Shown here piece by piece: positions 1 to 7,374 of a stretch of 25,452 nucleotides of DNA (the first letter of the stretch is position 1; the number at the start of each line of letters is the position of its first letter). Origin of the DNA: JBGSYJ01 sp041748075 (lineage in GTDB: Bacteria > Acidobacteriota > Thermoanaerobaculia > Gp7-AA8); NCBI GenBank assembly GCA_041748075.1, contig JBGTDX010000056.1, positions 1 to 25,452 of the forward strand. The letters are read 5' to 3'. The position numbers and the translations under genes were made by a program. The notes beneath the pieces are model-generated. The model saw only the letters and a program-made list of their open reading frames with translations, was not told the origin of the DNA and did no database searches.

Positions 1-412
1 GCCTGTGGCAGGATACGAGGGACGGCTCGTCGCTGCCAACCTCCTCGAAGGCAATCAGCTCCGGGCCGACTATTCGGTCGTTCCGAGTGTTGCATTCACG
101 ATCCCACCTCTCGCCATGGTCGGCCTGACGGAACAGGCCGCAACCGAACGTGGACTCCGCTTCCGGACGAGTCTTCTCGACACCTCCTCCTGGTACTCAT
201 CTCGCCGTGTGGGCGAAACGCACTCCGGATCGAAGGTACTCATCGAAGAAGAGAGCGGGCTCATTCTTGGGGCGCACCTTCTCGGCCCGTCGGCCGAGGA
301 AATGATCAACCTCTTCGCAATGGCGATGCGAACGGGAACGACGAGCTCGCAGATCAAAAAGATGCTCTTCGCATATCCGACTCACGGTTCGGACATGCAG
401 TACATGGTCTAG
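1..412 (+). CDS. Pyridine nucleotide-disulfide oxidoreductase family protein, C-terminal part (5' truncated by window edge)
   Basis: The reading frame is open from the first bases and ends at TAG 410-412. About 136 residues are visible, so this is the dimerisation domain of an FAD/NAD(P)-dependent oxidoreductase of the glutathione reductase/dihydrolipoamide dehydrogenase family. Seen: a PVAGYEGRLVAANLL stretch that in the family closes the FAD domain, a PPLAMVGLTEQAA stretch opening the interface domain, GSKVLIEEESGLILGAHLLG in the middle, and a C-terminal AYPTHGSDMQYM. In true disulfide reductases this last position carries an HPT motif whose His is catalytic. Here the His is replaced by Tyr (YPT), a variant I associate with uncharacterised glutathione-reductase-like members. 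Substrate cannot be assigned because the N-terminal CxxxxC region lies outside the window. Confidence 0.85.
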   Translation, partial: PVAGYEGRLVAANLLEGNQLRADYSVVPSVAFTIPPLAMVGLTEQAATERGLRFRTSLLDTSSWYSSRRVGETHSGSKVLIEEESGLILGAHLLGPSAEEMINLFAMAMRTGTTSSQIKKMLFAYPTHGSDMQYMV

Positions 413-523
413 CAGCGTATACCGCAAAACGGCGGCTGGATCTTTAAGCGCAGATTTAGATTGGGAACATGTGCACCGCATGTCAGCAAATGTGTCACAC
501 ATGGCATTGAAGATGTCGTTTTT

Positions 524-570
524 CCCTAAGCCGTGCGGCTGGAAAGACGCGGCTGACCCGTCGGTTACGA
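524..570 (-). other. Weak attC-like hairpin downstream of small minus-strand ORF
   Basis: On the minus strand the box TCGTAAC (570-564) contains the stop codon of the ORF at 565-747. Eight bases later comes CAGCCGCG (555-548), then CGCACGGCTTAGGG (537-524). The arms AGCCG and CGGCT pair with two unpaired bases. The spacing from the outer box to the CAGCCG box equals that of the classical aadA attC site. No matching GTTRRRY box is visible on the far side, so this may be a decayed site or chance. Confidence 0.25.
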
Positions 571-747
571 GGATTTCCGAACGTTCGGCGTGTTCGTGGG
601 GCGGGAGAGCCTTCTCGCAAGTGTGCTGCGGCTCTCGATCATGAGGAGCTGCTCTTCGAGCCAGGCCTGGCGAGCGGGTGAAATTGGGTGCACTCGAACA
701 ACGTCGGATGTCGTAGCGAAGCGGCCTGTGATCGTGACCTTTGCCAT
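565..747 (-). CDS. Small hypothetical protein (60 aa)
   Basis: The ORF starts at ATG 747-745, preceded by TGAGG about five bases upstream, and encodes 60 residues beginning MAKVTITGRFATTSDVVRV. The N-terminal half looks beta-rich. The C-terminal half is amphipathic and basic (WLEEQLLMIESRSTLARRLSR). I do not recognise a family. A longer in-frame start exists at 786. The gene is convergent with the oxidoreductase and points the same way as the protease gene upstream. The stop codon falls in an attC-like box, which would fit a gene cassette, but the ORF is short and could be fortuitous. Confidence 0.35.
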   Translation of the reverse strand: MAKVTITGRFATTSDVVRVHPISPARQAWLEEQLLMIESRSTLARRLSRPTNTPNVRKSS

Positions 748-830
748 CGCCTCAATGTAACATCGGAAGGAACCGACACGTTCCACGTGCCCTCGGTGTG
801 AGCTTGGGGAAGATGGAGCCCGCTCGTAAT

Positions 831-1019
831 TCAGGAGGTAATGAAGCTTGTCGAGCTGCTCGACGTCACTACCGACACCAGCTTCCTGAGCTCGTTGATA
901 GAGTCGCGCTCTTCCGGAGGAGCCTCCGCGAAAGAAACTCGAAACTCGGCATTTTGCTCAGACTGAAGGACCTCGTCCATCTTCGTGAAGATGATCTCGA
1001 AATTCATAGAGGAGTCCAT
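831..1019 (-). CDS. Small acidic hypothetical protein (62 aa) downstream of the protease
   Basis: The ORF begins at ATG 1019-1017, 16 bases after the stop codon of the SDH-type protease, and encodes about 62 residues starting MDSSMNFEIIFTKMDEVLQ. It has an acidic helical centre (PPEERDSINELRKL) and a Ser/Thr-rich tail. A longer in-frame version would start at 1112 inside the protease gene; the short start is preferred because of the tight spacing. The upstream AAGAG is only a modest ribosome binding site. No family is recognised. The position suggests co-transcription with the protease, and a role as partner or regulator would be pure inference. Confidence 0.4.
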   Translation of the reverse strand: MDSSMNFEIIFTKMDEVLQSEQNAEFRVSFAEAPPEERDSINELRKLVSVVTSSSSTSFITS

Positions 1020-1035
1020 TGTAAGGCCCGCTCTT

Positions 1036-2325
1036 TCAGCTCGTGGCTTCCCGACCAGCTTGCTGTTCAACTTCCTTCCGGAGATCAGCTGCGTCACACA
1101 GTGCGTTCCCACAGTTCTTGCAAGTCACCGGCCCACTCAAAGGCAAGGGCTCCGCTCCCGGCGCCAAGGCTGCGTTCGGCTCGAAGTTTAGCTGAAGTCG
1201 CCGTTGAGTTCCACAGGATCTGCAGGTGATGTCTACAACGGCACTTGGAGCGTCCATTCCGGGTGTCAGTGGCCGTGAGCTCGGCGGGGTCTCCGGCTGC
1301 TGAACGATAACTTGCTGCTTATTGAAGTGTTTATAGATTTGAGAGTCGATGGTTTCGATCAGCTTATATACCTGAGAATGAAAAGTCATACGCATCAGAA
1401 CGTTGTAACGAGAGATGGCGTCGGCCAACTCAGGCTCAGCCTTTGTGAAATCCGTTACCTGCAATCGCATCTTCTGAAGGTCGGCAAGACGAATCGAGCG
1501 AGAATGCGAGAGCCATTTCTGATGTGAGCATAGTTGCTCTGCGATTTCCGCCGCACGACGCTTGCGATCCTCTGCGGTCACCGCGAGTCCTGTGGATGAA
1601 TGCGTGGTCCAGTTGCGAAACTTGTATGTGGCCAGCCATCTCGTCACGAGCTCGCGTGCAAAGTCCAGCGCGTTCTTTGCGCTTTGCAACTCACCAGGTG
1701 AGATATTCTGCAACATCGGGATGTACGCCTTATTGAGTACGCCCGTCTTCTCAACTTCTTTCTTGATCTTCTCCATCCCCTCGATGAGCGCTTCCGCGGA
1801 GAATACTTTTCCCTGCCAGAACAACTGAGCATCGATAGGCCCCAGCCCCGAGGTGGGACCCATGAGAATTTCGTCACCTGCCATGGCCATGATCGTGCCG
1901 GCACTCTTCGCATAGCCCGGGATGATGAAGGCGATGTCATCGTACTGATCACGCAGGATGCGAACGATATCTTCGGCAACCGTGCCATCGCCACCGGGAG
2001 TTTCGAGAATAACGTCGATCGCTGTGCCGGTGCAGTTCGCAAGCTGATCGCTGATAGGCATCAGGTCGCTGTAATCGATCGAAATCGGCGCACCCTCCTG
2101 CCCCTTGGAAATGTCGGCGGCATAAACGATGATGTCGCGTCCTCTGGCGGTTGATATGCGCCGAAGCTGGGTTTTCCGCTCAGCTTCTCGCTGCTCGAAG
2201 CTCAGTGTTCTGCCGATGTACTCTGAGAAGATTCCCACGCTTGTTCGCCTATTCCTGACGTTTCTAAGATTCGACTCTTTGTTCAGCGTCCTTCCCCGAT
2301 TCCGTCGTGCTGAGCGCTTGCTCAC
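1036..2325 (-). CDS. SDH-type (ClpP/crotonase-fold) serine protease with C-terminal zinc ribbon
   Basis: The protein has 429 residues; GTG start at 2325-2323 with GGAGG seven bases upstream. Residues about 60-240 look like the serine dehydrogenase proteinase (SDH_protease, SppA/ClpP-related) family: DVILETPGGDGTVAEDIVRIL at about 104-124 with the oxyanion GG, then GYAKSAGTIMAMAGDEILMG at about 137-156, where Ser141 is the expected nucleophile. SGLGPIDAQ follows. A HQKWLSHSRSI segment near 268-278 resembles the His-rich conserved element that follows the protease core in SDH proteins. A Pro-rich linker leads to CRSC (368-371) and CKNC (402-405), a likely zinc ribbon. The N-terminus is very basic, with no signal peptide or membrane segment, so the protein is probably cytoplasmic. 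Known family: membrane- or peptide-directed proteolysis. The substrate here is unknown. Confidence 0.85.
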   Translation of the reverse strand: MSKRSARRNRGRTLNKESNLRNVRNRRTSVGIFSEYIGRTLSFEQREAERKTQLRRISTARGRDIIVYAADISKGQEGAPISIDYSDLMPISDQLANCTGTAIDVILETPGGDGTVAEDIVRILRDQYDDIAFIIPGYAKSAGTIMAMAGDEILMGPTSGLGPIDAQLFWQGKVFSAEALIEGMEKIKKEVEKTGVLNKAYIPMLQNISPGELQSAKNALDFARELVTRWLATYKFRNWTTHSSTGLAVTAEDRKRRAAEIAEQLCSHQKWLSHSRSIRLADLQKMRLQVTDFTKAEPELADAISRYNVLMRMTFHSQVYKLIETIDSQIYKHFNKQQVIVQQPETPPSSRPLTPGMDAPSAVVDITCRSCGTQRRLQLNFEPNAALAPGAEPLPLSGPVTCKNCGNALCDAADLRKEVEQQAGREATS

Positions 2326-2641
2326 GAAAGCCTCCGGTCAGGCTCAATGCTACGTGATGCGAACGGATCGGTCGATCGCGCCATCGAAGCGCCTCCGAGA
2401 TCCACTCACTTCACTGGATAGATCTACGGACCGTAGAACAATTCAGCTATATCGCTCGCCAAACATTGCCGTCTCGTGAAGCCATCGTCAGTCAAGTTGA
2501 GCTCACCTCTCGAAAATCCACTTAGCGCATTCGGCCTCTTGCCTGGTACACACGTCCGGTCGTCACCGAGTGCGGCAGCGACTCTGTCAACGATGTGATG
2601 TCCTTGGGCATTAAGTTGATTTTTCAGATGTGGCCCCAACT
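2326..2641. other. Intergenic region, about 316 bp, no supported gene
   Basis: This lies between the start of the protease gene and the stop of the phosphotransferase gene, both on the minus strand, so it should hold the protease promoter and the phosphotransferase 3' region. A 96-codon minus-strand frame crosses it but overlaps the phosphotransferase and has no recognisable protein character. I looked for the attC site expected after a minus-strand cassette gene and found no convincing paired boxes. Confidence 0.5.
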
Positions 2642-3403
2642 TTACATCCGTGCTTCTGGGTATGTACCTAGCGCGTCTCGCGCTTCTGCTTCGTATCCTT
2701 CTAGTGTCGGCCAAACCGCGTCGAACGGAATGGCAGTGAAGTCCAGCGCGGGATCGCCCCAGCCGGCGTCGCCCCAGTCGATAATGGCCAGCAGCTTACC
2801 CTCAGCCGAGCACATGATGTTCATCGCGTGGATATCGTCATGGATGAAACGCATCTCGGTGTTTGTGGCGATGTGCGGGCGTAGGTCATCGGCCAGGCGC
2901 TCGACTTGTGCGGCCGTCGCGATGCTGAGCCTCTTCGCGTTGACTAGCCGCTTCACAATCGCGTCAACATCCTGGGAGCGCTCAGGATTGTCGAGATATC
3001 CTTCGGGGTCGGCGCATTCTCGAACCCTCAGGTGGAGTCTGGCGAGCTCGCGACCGACGCCTCGCCAGACATTGGCTGTCAGATCAGACGACAGACTCGT
3101 CAATCCGAGGGTTTCTCCATGTACGCGCTCCCACAGCGAGAAGGGTCGCTCTACGAGCGTTTGATCGTCATCGAATGCGATCAAGCGCGGCGTCAGAATG
3201 CCTGCCGCGTGTGCAACCGGTGCAGCGACCGATTCCGTCCGTGCGTCCACCACACCGTCGGGATGATTGGTCGGCACGCGGAGTACGACGTCCCTGGTCG
3301 CAAAGATGTGATTCGCCACACCGGTCGTGGGCAGAATCTCCCATGGCCCCGGTACGCCATGCTTTGCGAACATCGCATCAATCAACTCTGGGTCAGGATT
3401 CAT
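2642..3403 (-). CDS. Aminoglycoside phosphotransferase (APH)-family kinase, short C-terminus
   Basis: The protein has 253 residues with the APH/choline-kinase fold. Seen: an N-lobe with a GVANHIFAT nucleotide loop near 28-36 and VVLRVP near 39-44; the Brenner motif HDDIHAMNIM at 188-197 (Asp190 is the likely catalytic base, Asn195 a metal ligand); and IIDWGDAGWGDPALDF at 207-222 with the metal-binding Asp209. Known family members phosphorylate aminoglycosides, macrolides or small metabolites. The substrate cannot be read here. The sequence stops soon after LEGYEAEARDAL, where relatives usually have a further C-terminal helix or two, so the gene may be slightly truncated. ATG 3403-3401 begins 17 bases after a GTTAGTC box (minus strand), consistent with cassette placement. 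No strong ribosome binding site is visible. Confidence 0.85.
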   Translation of the reverse strand: MNPDPELIDAMFAKHGVPGPWEILPTTGVANHIFATRDVVLRVPTNHPDGVVDARTESVAAPVAHAAGILTPRLIAFDDDQTLVERPFSLWERVHGETLGLTSLSSDLTANVWRGVGRELARLHLRVRECADPEGYLDNPERSQDVDAIVKRLVNAKRLSIATAAQVERLADDLRPHIATNTEMRFIHDDIHAMNIMCSAEGKLLAIIDWGDAGWGDPALDFTAIPFDAVWPTLEGYEAEARDALGTYPEARM

Positions 3404-3419
3404 CGCCGTGTGAATTGTG

Positions 3420-3503
3420 GACTAACACCAAAGTTCAGTCCAAAGCCGCAGAGTTGGAGATCTGCTGCCGGTGACGGACGTTGTGAGCCGCGGCGTGTCA
3501 AGC
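3420..3503 (-). other. Weak attC-like site between kinase and phosphotransferase genes
   Basis: Minus strand: a GCTTGAC box (3503-3497) directly follows the stop codon of the upstream kinase gene. A GTTAGTC box (3426-3420) lies 17 bases before the ATG of the phosphotransferase gene. Between them GCCGC pairs with GCGGC of a CTGCGGCTTT element resembling a canonical inner box. Both outer boxes deviate from the consensus (RYYYAAC and GTTRRRY). Position is the best argument. Confidence 0.3.
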
Positions 3504-3524
3504 GTCAGTTCCACGCCGACGGCT
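3486..3524. repeat. Imperfect hairpin with single-base bulge across the kinase stop codon
   Basis: AGCCGCGGCGTG (3486-3497) pairs with CACGCCGACGGCT (3512-3524), leaving one extra base unpaired and a 14-base loop that contains the stop codon of the minus-strand kinase gene. No T run follows, so it is not a classical terminator. The 12-pair stem with one extrahelical base resembles attC inner arms. Confidence 0.55.
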
Positions 3525-4071
3525 CCATCGCAGGGCCGGGCAGCAGGTGCGCCACGGCCGCATCAATCAGTTCTGAAACGGGTTTCATCGTCTCGAGCTT
3601 TGCAGCCGGGAGGTTGCGGTAGACACGAAAACGCTGCCGGATGACCTCCTCTTCGCGAGCGGCCGAACGACAGAACGGGCGGCCCAGTTGCCGACGAACG
3701 GTCTCGGCTACGCACGTTTCGTAGTCCAGCGATGGGAGCAACACGAGTGTCGTTGCACTGGCGGCGACTTCTCGGCGGAGACGTGCGTAATCGGGATGCA
3801 CATCGGGCGCGCACGTCATGAAGCCGGACGACGCAGCCAGCACCTTCGGCTCGGTTCCGAGTCCGATGATCTCGAGATAGCACTGTACGTTCTGCGAGGC
3901 GTACGAGGCATAGCCATGGACATTGAGGTACCCGGAGATGTCCCCGTGCCTGGCAGCGAACTGCTCGTCGAGATCGACGAACGCGAGCCTCAGGCGTCGG
4001 GCAAGCCTCGCGCCCGTAGTCGTCTTGCCCGCCGCTCCGGGACCCACGAGATGGATCACACTCGGCGGCAT
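3505..4071 (-). CDS. Shikimate-kinase-like P-loop kinase
   Basis: The protein has 188 residues. Walker A is GPGAAGKTT at about 10-18, after a hydrophobic strand (IHLV). FVDLDEQFAARHGDISGY near 30-47 corresponds to the substrate-binding Asp region of shikimate/gluconate-type kinases, and VYRNLPAAKL near 150 fits the lid region. It departs from true AroK: the GGG motif after the third strand is ASSGF here, and the usual shikimate-binding Arg is not evident. It is therefore better called a shikimate-kinase-like small-molecule kinase of unknown substrate. It is probably soluble. ATG 4071-4069 lies about 118 bases after the attC-like site that closes the VOC gene upstream, so it reads as the next cassette on the minus strand. 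Confidence 0.75.
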   Translation of the reverse strand: MPPSVIHLVGPGAAGKTTTGARLARRLRLAFVDLDEQFAARHGDISGYLNVHGYASYASQNVQCYLEIIGLGTEPKVLAASSGFMTCAPDVHPDYARLRREVAASATTLVLLPSLDYETCVAETVRRQLGRPFCRSAAREEEVIRQRFRVYRNLPAAKLETMKPVSELIDAAVAHLLPGPAMEPSAWN

Positions 4072-4188
4072 CAGTCGTTCCTCAGTGGTCGCGTGGCGCT
4101 CCAGTCAACAGGACCGGTCGTGAAAAGCGGCTGAAGATTTCTCAGTACGACGGGCGGTTCCCTGATCGAAGACTGTTCGCATTTCATC

Positions 4189-4249
4189 TCCTAACGAACG
4201 AAGCTCAAGCCGCGACGCGTAGGCGCGTCGGCTGCAGCGCGGGTTCGGG
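4189..4249 (-). other. attC-like recombination site (61 bp) downstream of VOC gene
   Basis: On the minus strand: outer box CCCGAAC (4249-4243), eight bases, inner box CAGCCGACGCG, a four-base loop, CGCGTCGCGGCTTGAG, then outer box GTTAGGA (4195-4189). AGCCGACGCG (RC of 4224-4233) pairs with 4208-4219, with two extrahelical bases. Length, spacing and the GCGGCTT...GTTAGG order closely follow the aadA-type attC. Polarity agrees with the upstream minus-strand VOC gene, whose stop lies 21 bases away. The first outer box is degenerate. Confidence 0.6.
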
Positions 4250-4270
4250 CGGCACACTTGGCAATGACTC

Positions 4271-4657
4271 TCACCTCACCTCGCTCATGAGCGCAATAAG
4301 GTTTTCGTCAGGGTCGCGGAAGAAGGCCATCCACAGCTCGTGATCCGGCATCTTCGCCAGCATATGCGGCTTCGCCTCGAATTGGATGCCTCGCTTCGAC
4401 AGCGTTGTGAATGCTGCCCGAAGGTCCGGGACTTTGTAGTAGATGACGGAGCTGTTCCCGGCCTGCGCTTTGGCTGGGCCGTCCAGCATCAAGCGAACGC
4501 CGCCTAGATCAAAGAAACCCAGGCCGGGCGGAGCCTGAAAGAGGAATCGCATTCCAAGCGTATCTCGATAAAACCGAATTGCCCGGTCGATATCGCTGAC
4601 CGGGACGGCAATTTGGCCGATCTGACTAAGCCCAAAGTTCTCCGCTGCGTCATTCAT
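4271..4657 (-). CDS. VOC (glyoxalase/bleomycin resistance/dioxygenase) family protein
   Basis: The protein has 128 residues, the length of a single VOC-fold chain. Two beta-alpha-beta-beta-beta modules are visible: IGQIAVPVSDIDRAIRFYRD with LGMRFLFQ at the start, and VIYYKVPDLRAAFTTLSKRG, then MAFFRDPDENLIALMSE at the end, the usual closing strand. The family binds metal or small hydrophobic ligands as a dimer and includes glyoxalases, fosfomycin and bleomycin resistance proteins and extradiol dioxygenases. The position that is His in metal-dependent members (strand 1) reads Gln here and the final acidic ligand may be the Glu of DENLIAL, so activity cannot be predicted. The gene is bracketed by attC-like sites on both sides, 30 bases upstream and 21 bases downstream, as expected of an integron cassette. 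Confidence 0.85.
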   Translation of the reverse strand: MNDAAENFGLSQIGQIAVPVSDIDRAIRFYRDTLGMRFLFQAPPGLGFFDLGGVRLMLDGPAKAQAGNSSVIYYKVPDLRAAFTTLSKRGIQFEAKPHMLAKMPDHELWMAFFRDPDENLIALMSEVR

Positions 4658-5002
4658 AGCCGTTCTCCCTTTGCGCTACTTCTGCCGCCCAACCCATACA
4701 CTGAGCGACATCGTCCAAGTCCGATACAGGCGGCGGCCGTTGGATAACGGGCGAATGATGTGGGGCGTGGCATATCGTAACATTCTGCAACGACTGTCGC
4801 TGCCCCGCGGCGGGACTGCGCGCGAGACGCGACACTTGTTCGGACTCCATATGGAGCAGCGTGTCACGCGCGAAACGCTTCTGAATGAAGCTGCGGACCC
4901 CACGATGCGACCGGTCGTTCAGCGCTTCGCGCCAGGGCAGTTCCATCGCGATGCAGCTGCCGCGGCAGAATTTCTCGTTGACAGTTGCGCCAGGTCGTTC
5001 GT
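4658..5002. other. Intergenic region between divergent genes, about 345 bp
   Basis: Frames cross this region on both strands (for example 4671-5045 plus and 4650-5036 minus), but none shows protein-like character or a good start. It contains the attC-like pair at 4687-4745. It must hold the promoters for the VOC gene (minus) and the hydrolase pseudogene (plus). I see no convincing -35/-10 pair. Confidence 0.5.
4687..4745 (-). other. attC-like site (59 bp) upstream of VOC gene
   Basis: Both outer boxes match consensus: minus strand ATCCAAC (4745-4739) and GTTGGGC (4693-4687), complementary over five positions, 59 bp overall. The inner arms are weak (ATCG/CGAT core with partial flanks), so this is less convincing than 4189-4249. 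Its end lies 30 bases before the VOC start codon, the usual cassette spacing. Confidence 0.4.
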
Positions 5003-6390
5003 ATGTTGCTGGGCATGCACGCAAACCGCCGATCATTCCTACTGAGCATTCTGATTCTTTTCGCTCCGATCGGCACCGCCGTTCACGCCATGTCCACGCC
5101 GCCGGATCTGAATGGCGAATGGAGCGGCTTCTGGGAACGCGACGGGGATCGGTTGGACGTGACCGTCCACTTCATCTCTGAAGTGACCGGATGGAAGGGG
5201 ACATTCGATTCAGATCGGCTAAGGGCAATCGGGATTCCTTTCCGGGACATCACCGTCGATGGGTCCAGCGTGCAATGGAAGCTCGTAGGAGATGCGACGT
5301 CGACGACGTTCTCGGGGGTGCTCACGGAAGACACCCTTGCGGGAGAGTTCGAGGAGCAAGGAGCGACCGGAACGGTTCTGCTGACGCGGATCGATGTGCC
5401 CGCTCCGAAGCTTGCGGAGCATGTCTTCACATTCCGTAACGGCGAGGTACTCCTTGCGGGAACTCTCCTCATGCCGCCGGACTCAGGCCGGAAGCCGGCA
5501 GCTGTCGTTTTCTTTCATGGCTCCGGCCCCGAGGGGAGATGGGCTTCGCTCTACCTGGCAACCCGCTTCGCACGCGCCGGCGTGGCGGCCCTCATCTTCG
5601 ACAAGCGAGGGGTGGGCGAATCGAAGGGCAACTGGCGTGACGCGACGTACGACGAACTTGCCGGAGATGTCGCTGCAGCGGTCGAAGCGTTGCGTCGAAG
5701 CGCGCTGGTGGATTCTGTCAGGATCGGAATTCATGGACACAGCCAGGGGGGGACGCTCGCTCCGCTCGCAGCCGGGAAATAGGGCGCAGCGTTCGTGATC
5801 GGCTCCGCGGCGGCTGGACTCCGTCCTGCCGACGTCGAGATCTACAGCATCCACAATTCTTTGGGAATGTCCTCGCCGCCGGCCGAGGATGCCGAGCTTG
5901 CGCGGGAGTACGTTGCCGCGCTCGTCGGAGCCGCATACCGCGGTGAGTCGCGCGACAGACTGGCCGCCGCGTGGAAACAGGTCGAGGGGAAACTGTGGGC
6001 CTTCCCTCTCCCGGCAGACGACAGTCACTACTGGCAGTTCTCACGCAACTTCGGCAGCTTCGATCCGCTGATGCACTGGGCGAAGGTCAAAGCTCCGTTC
6101 TCCTGCTCTATGGCGGCCGCGATCAGCGCGTGCCACCCAGGGCGAGTGCAGCGACAATTATGCAGGCCCTGCTCGAGGGTTCAGGCGACTTCGCGTCGGT
6201 ACGGATTTTCCCGGAGGCCGATCATTCGTTCCGAGTTCAGACAGACGGCCTCGTCTGGCCCACGTCAGTGCAGGGCTATCCTGATGTCGTAATCGATTGG
6301 ACGGTCAGGGTGACCGGGACCGAGGATTCGTCCGCTTCGGAGAGTGAGTCGCGTAACTCGACCACCCGCCGAGTTCAGATTAATCGCTGA
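5003..6390 (+). pseudogene. Secreted alpha/beta hydrolase with N-terminal lipocalin-like domain; nonsense mutation plus frameshift
   Basis: Starts are possible at ATG 5003 or 5015; the second gives the signal peptide MHANRRSFLLSILILFAPIG ending near VHA. A beta-rich domain follows (LNGEWSGFW to GTVLLTRI). Then comes an alpha/beta hydrolase with AAVVFFHGSGPEG, a DKRGVGES loop and the nucleophile elbow GHSQGG. TAG at 5780-5782 interrupts the frame shortly after the elbow; the same frame resumes (GAAFVIGSAAAGL) and runs to about 6095. A one-base deletion there moves it to another frame reading VLLLYGGRDQRVP (Asp region) and PEADHSF (His region), ending TGA 6388-6390. All catalytic elements are recognisable, so decay is recent, or the breaks are assembly errors. 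Known family: dienelactone hydrolase/S9-like esterases. Confidence 0.8.
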
Positions 6391-6406
6391 CGGTTGAGAA
6401 AAAAGA

Positions 6407-7273
6407 TCATGAGAGCATCCGGGCCAACCGAATAGACTCGGCATCCCAGGTGTCACGAGGCTCGGCAGCTACTCGCGCGAATAACCATAACCGGACTCGC
6501 TCAGCGTCCAGCTCCAATAGACCCGCGATTCTGGCCACGGTCTTGTGAGGCGCCCTGAGCAACCTCTGCTTGCAGTTTAGTAGATGCTGTGTCGCGTCAT
6601 ACGCCCGATCACCTATGAATGGTTTCGGGTCTATAACGAGCCACGGTTCCCGCTCAGCCGCCAGGACGTTACCGGCGTGAAGGTCCGTGGCGAGCAACAC
6701 GTCGTCGGGCTCAGGCCTCGAAAGCTGCTGAAGCAAATTCAATCCCTCTCGAATGAGTCCTTGATCGGGCCAGCGTGCCGAATTCCGCCTCGTTTCCTCG
6801 CTCCAGTATCTTGTCATTACCTGCAGCGCCCGGAATGAGTGCGGATTCGAAGGCGTACGCCACAGGCGTCTCAATAGCTCGCAGATCACGACATCCTGAC
6901 GAGATTCCGCTTCGCGTCGAAGCGCGGTCCCCGGTTCGCAGCGTTCCAATAGCATAGCCCCACATTGTTCATTCTCCTCGAGCAGGGAGACAGTTGGCTC
7001 ACCAGCCCAGAAGCGTAAACCTTCGATTTCAGATTCGGCCTCCATATGCGGCATTCCCACCTTCAGCACCGCACGGCTACCGTCTTGCCGCAGCGCAGGC
7101 GCTACCCATGCTGCGCTCACGTCCGGCGTGTCGAACGGAGATCCAAGTTGCAGCGACCAGATACTTCGCAGATTCTCAACGATTCCCGGAAGCCTGGTCA
7201 GCCAATCACGGCGCTCACTATTGGTGTGGCATGCGGTGACAAGCCGCTCTGGAATCGTGATGGTCACGTTCAT
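6407..7273 (-). CDS. APH(6)/StrB-like aminoglycoside/hydroxyurea antibiotic resistance kinase
   Basis: The protein has 288 residues from ATG 7273-7271 (MNVTITIPERLV), chosen over an upstream in-frame start at 7330 because family members begin near this point. It fits the streptomycin 6-phosphotransferase/hydroxyurea kinase family. Seen: LKVGMPHMEAESEIEGLRFW near 70-89 (ATP-binding Lys and its Glu partner), GAMLLERCEPG near 105-115 at the hinge, ATDLHAGNVLAA near 195-205 with catalytic Asp197, and WLVIDPKPFIGDRAYDATQ near 211-229 with the metal-binding DPK. Known members inactivate streptomycin. Whether this protein does is not shown by sequence alone. It converges with the hydrolase pseudogene, 16 bases apart, and lies 101 bases downstream of a VOC gene on the same strand. 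Confidence 0.8.
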   Translation of the reverse strand: MNVTITIPERLVTACHTNSERRDWLTRLPGIVENLRSIWSLQLGSPFDTPDVSAAWVAPALRQDGSRAVLKVGMPHMEAESEIEGLRFWAGEPTVSLLEENEQCGAMLLERCEPGTALRREAESRQDVVICELLRRLWRTPSNPHSFRALQVMTRYWSEETRRNSARWPDQGLIREGLNLLQQLSRPEPDDVLLATDLHAGNVLAAEREPWLVIDPKPFIGDRAYDATQHLLNCKQRLLRAPHKTVARIAGLLELDAERVRLWLFARVAAEPRDTWDAESIRLARMLS

Positions 7274-7337
7274 CGTTCGCCCAAGGTCCCGCGGTTCACG
7301 GGCGCGAATGATCGCCGCATGGTTCGGCATCTACGAA

Positions 7338-7354
7338 GGCCGGCGAAAGCCCGG
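7338..7354 (-). repeat. Small GC-rich hairpin downstream of VOC gene
   Basis: GCCGG and CCGGC arms surround a seven-base centre just after the 3' end of the minus-strand VOC gene. TT follows on the minus strand, too short for a clear intrinsic terminator. The homologous region of the second VOC copy (22745 onward) carries an attC-like site instead. Confidence 0.3.
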
Positions 7355-7374
7355 CGTGATAGGCAAGCGCCAAC

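Noticed and set aside
1066..1209. GTTCAAC and GTTGAGT boxes inside the protease gene
   Set aside because: They lie within conserved coding sequence and have no inner arms; chance matches.
741..1229. 162-codon plus-strand ORF
   Set aside because: It lies antisense to the protease end and the small ORF at 831-1019, with Arg/Ser-rich shadow-like composition.
2424..2714. 96-codon minus-strand ORF as a gene or as the frameshifted C-terminus of the APH kinase
   Set aside because: A KLGPHLKNQL stretch could be read as a displaced kinase tail, but similarity is too vague and the rest is not protein-like.
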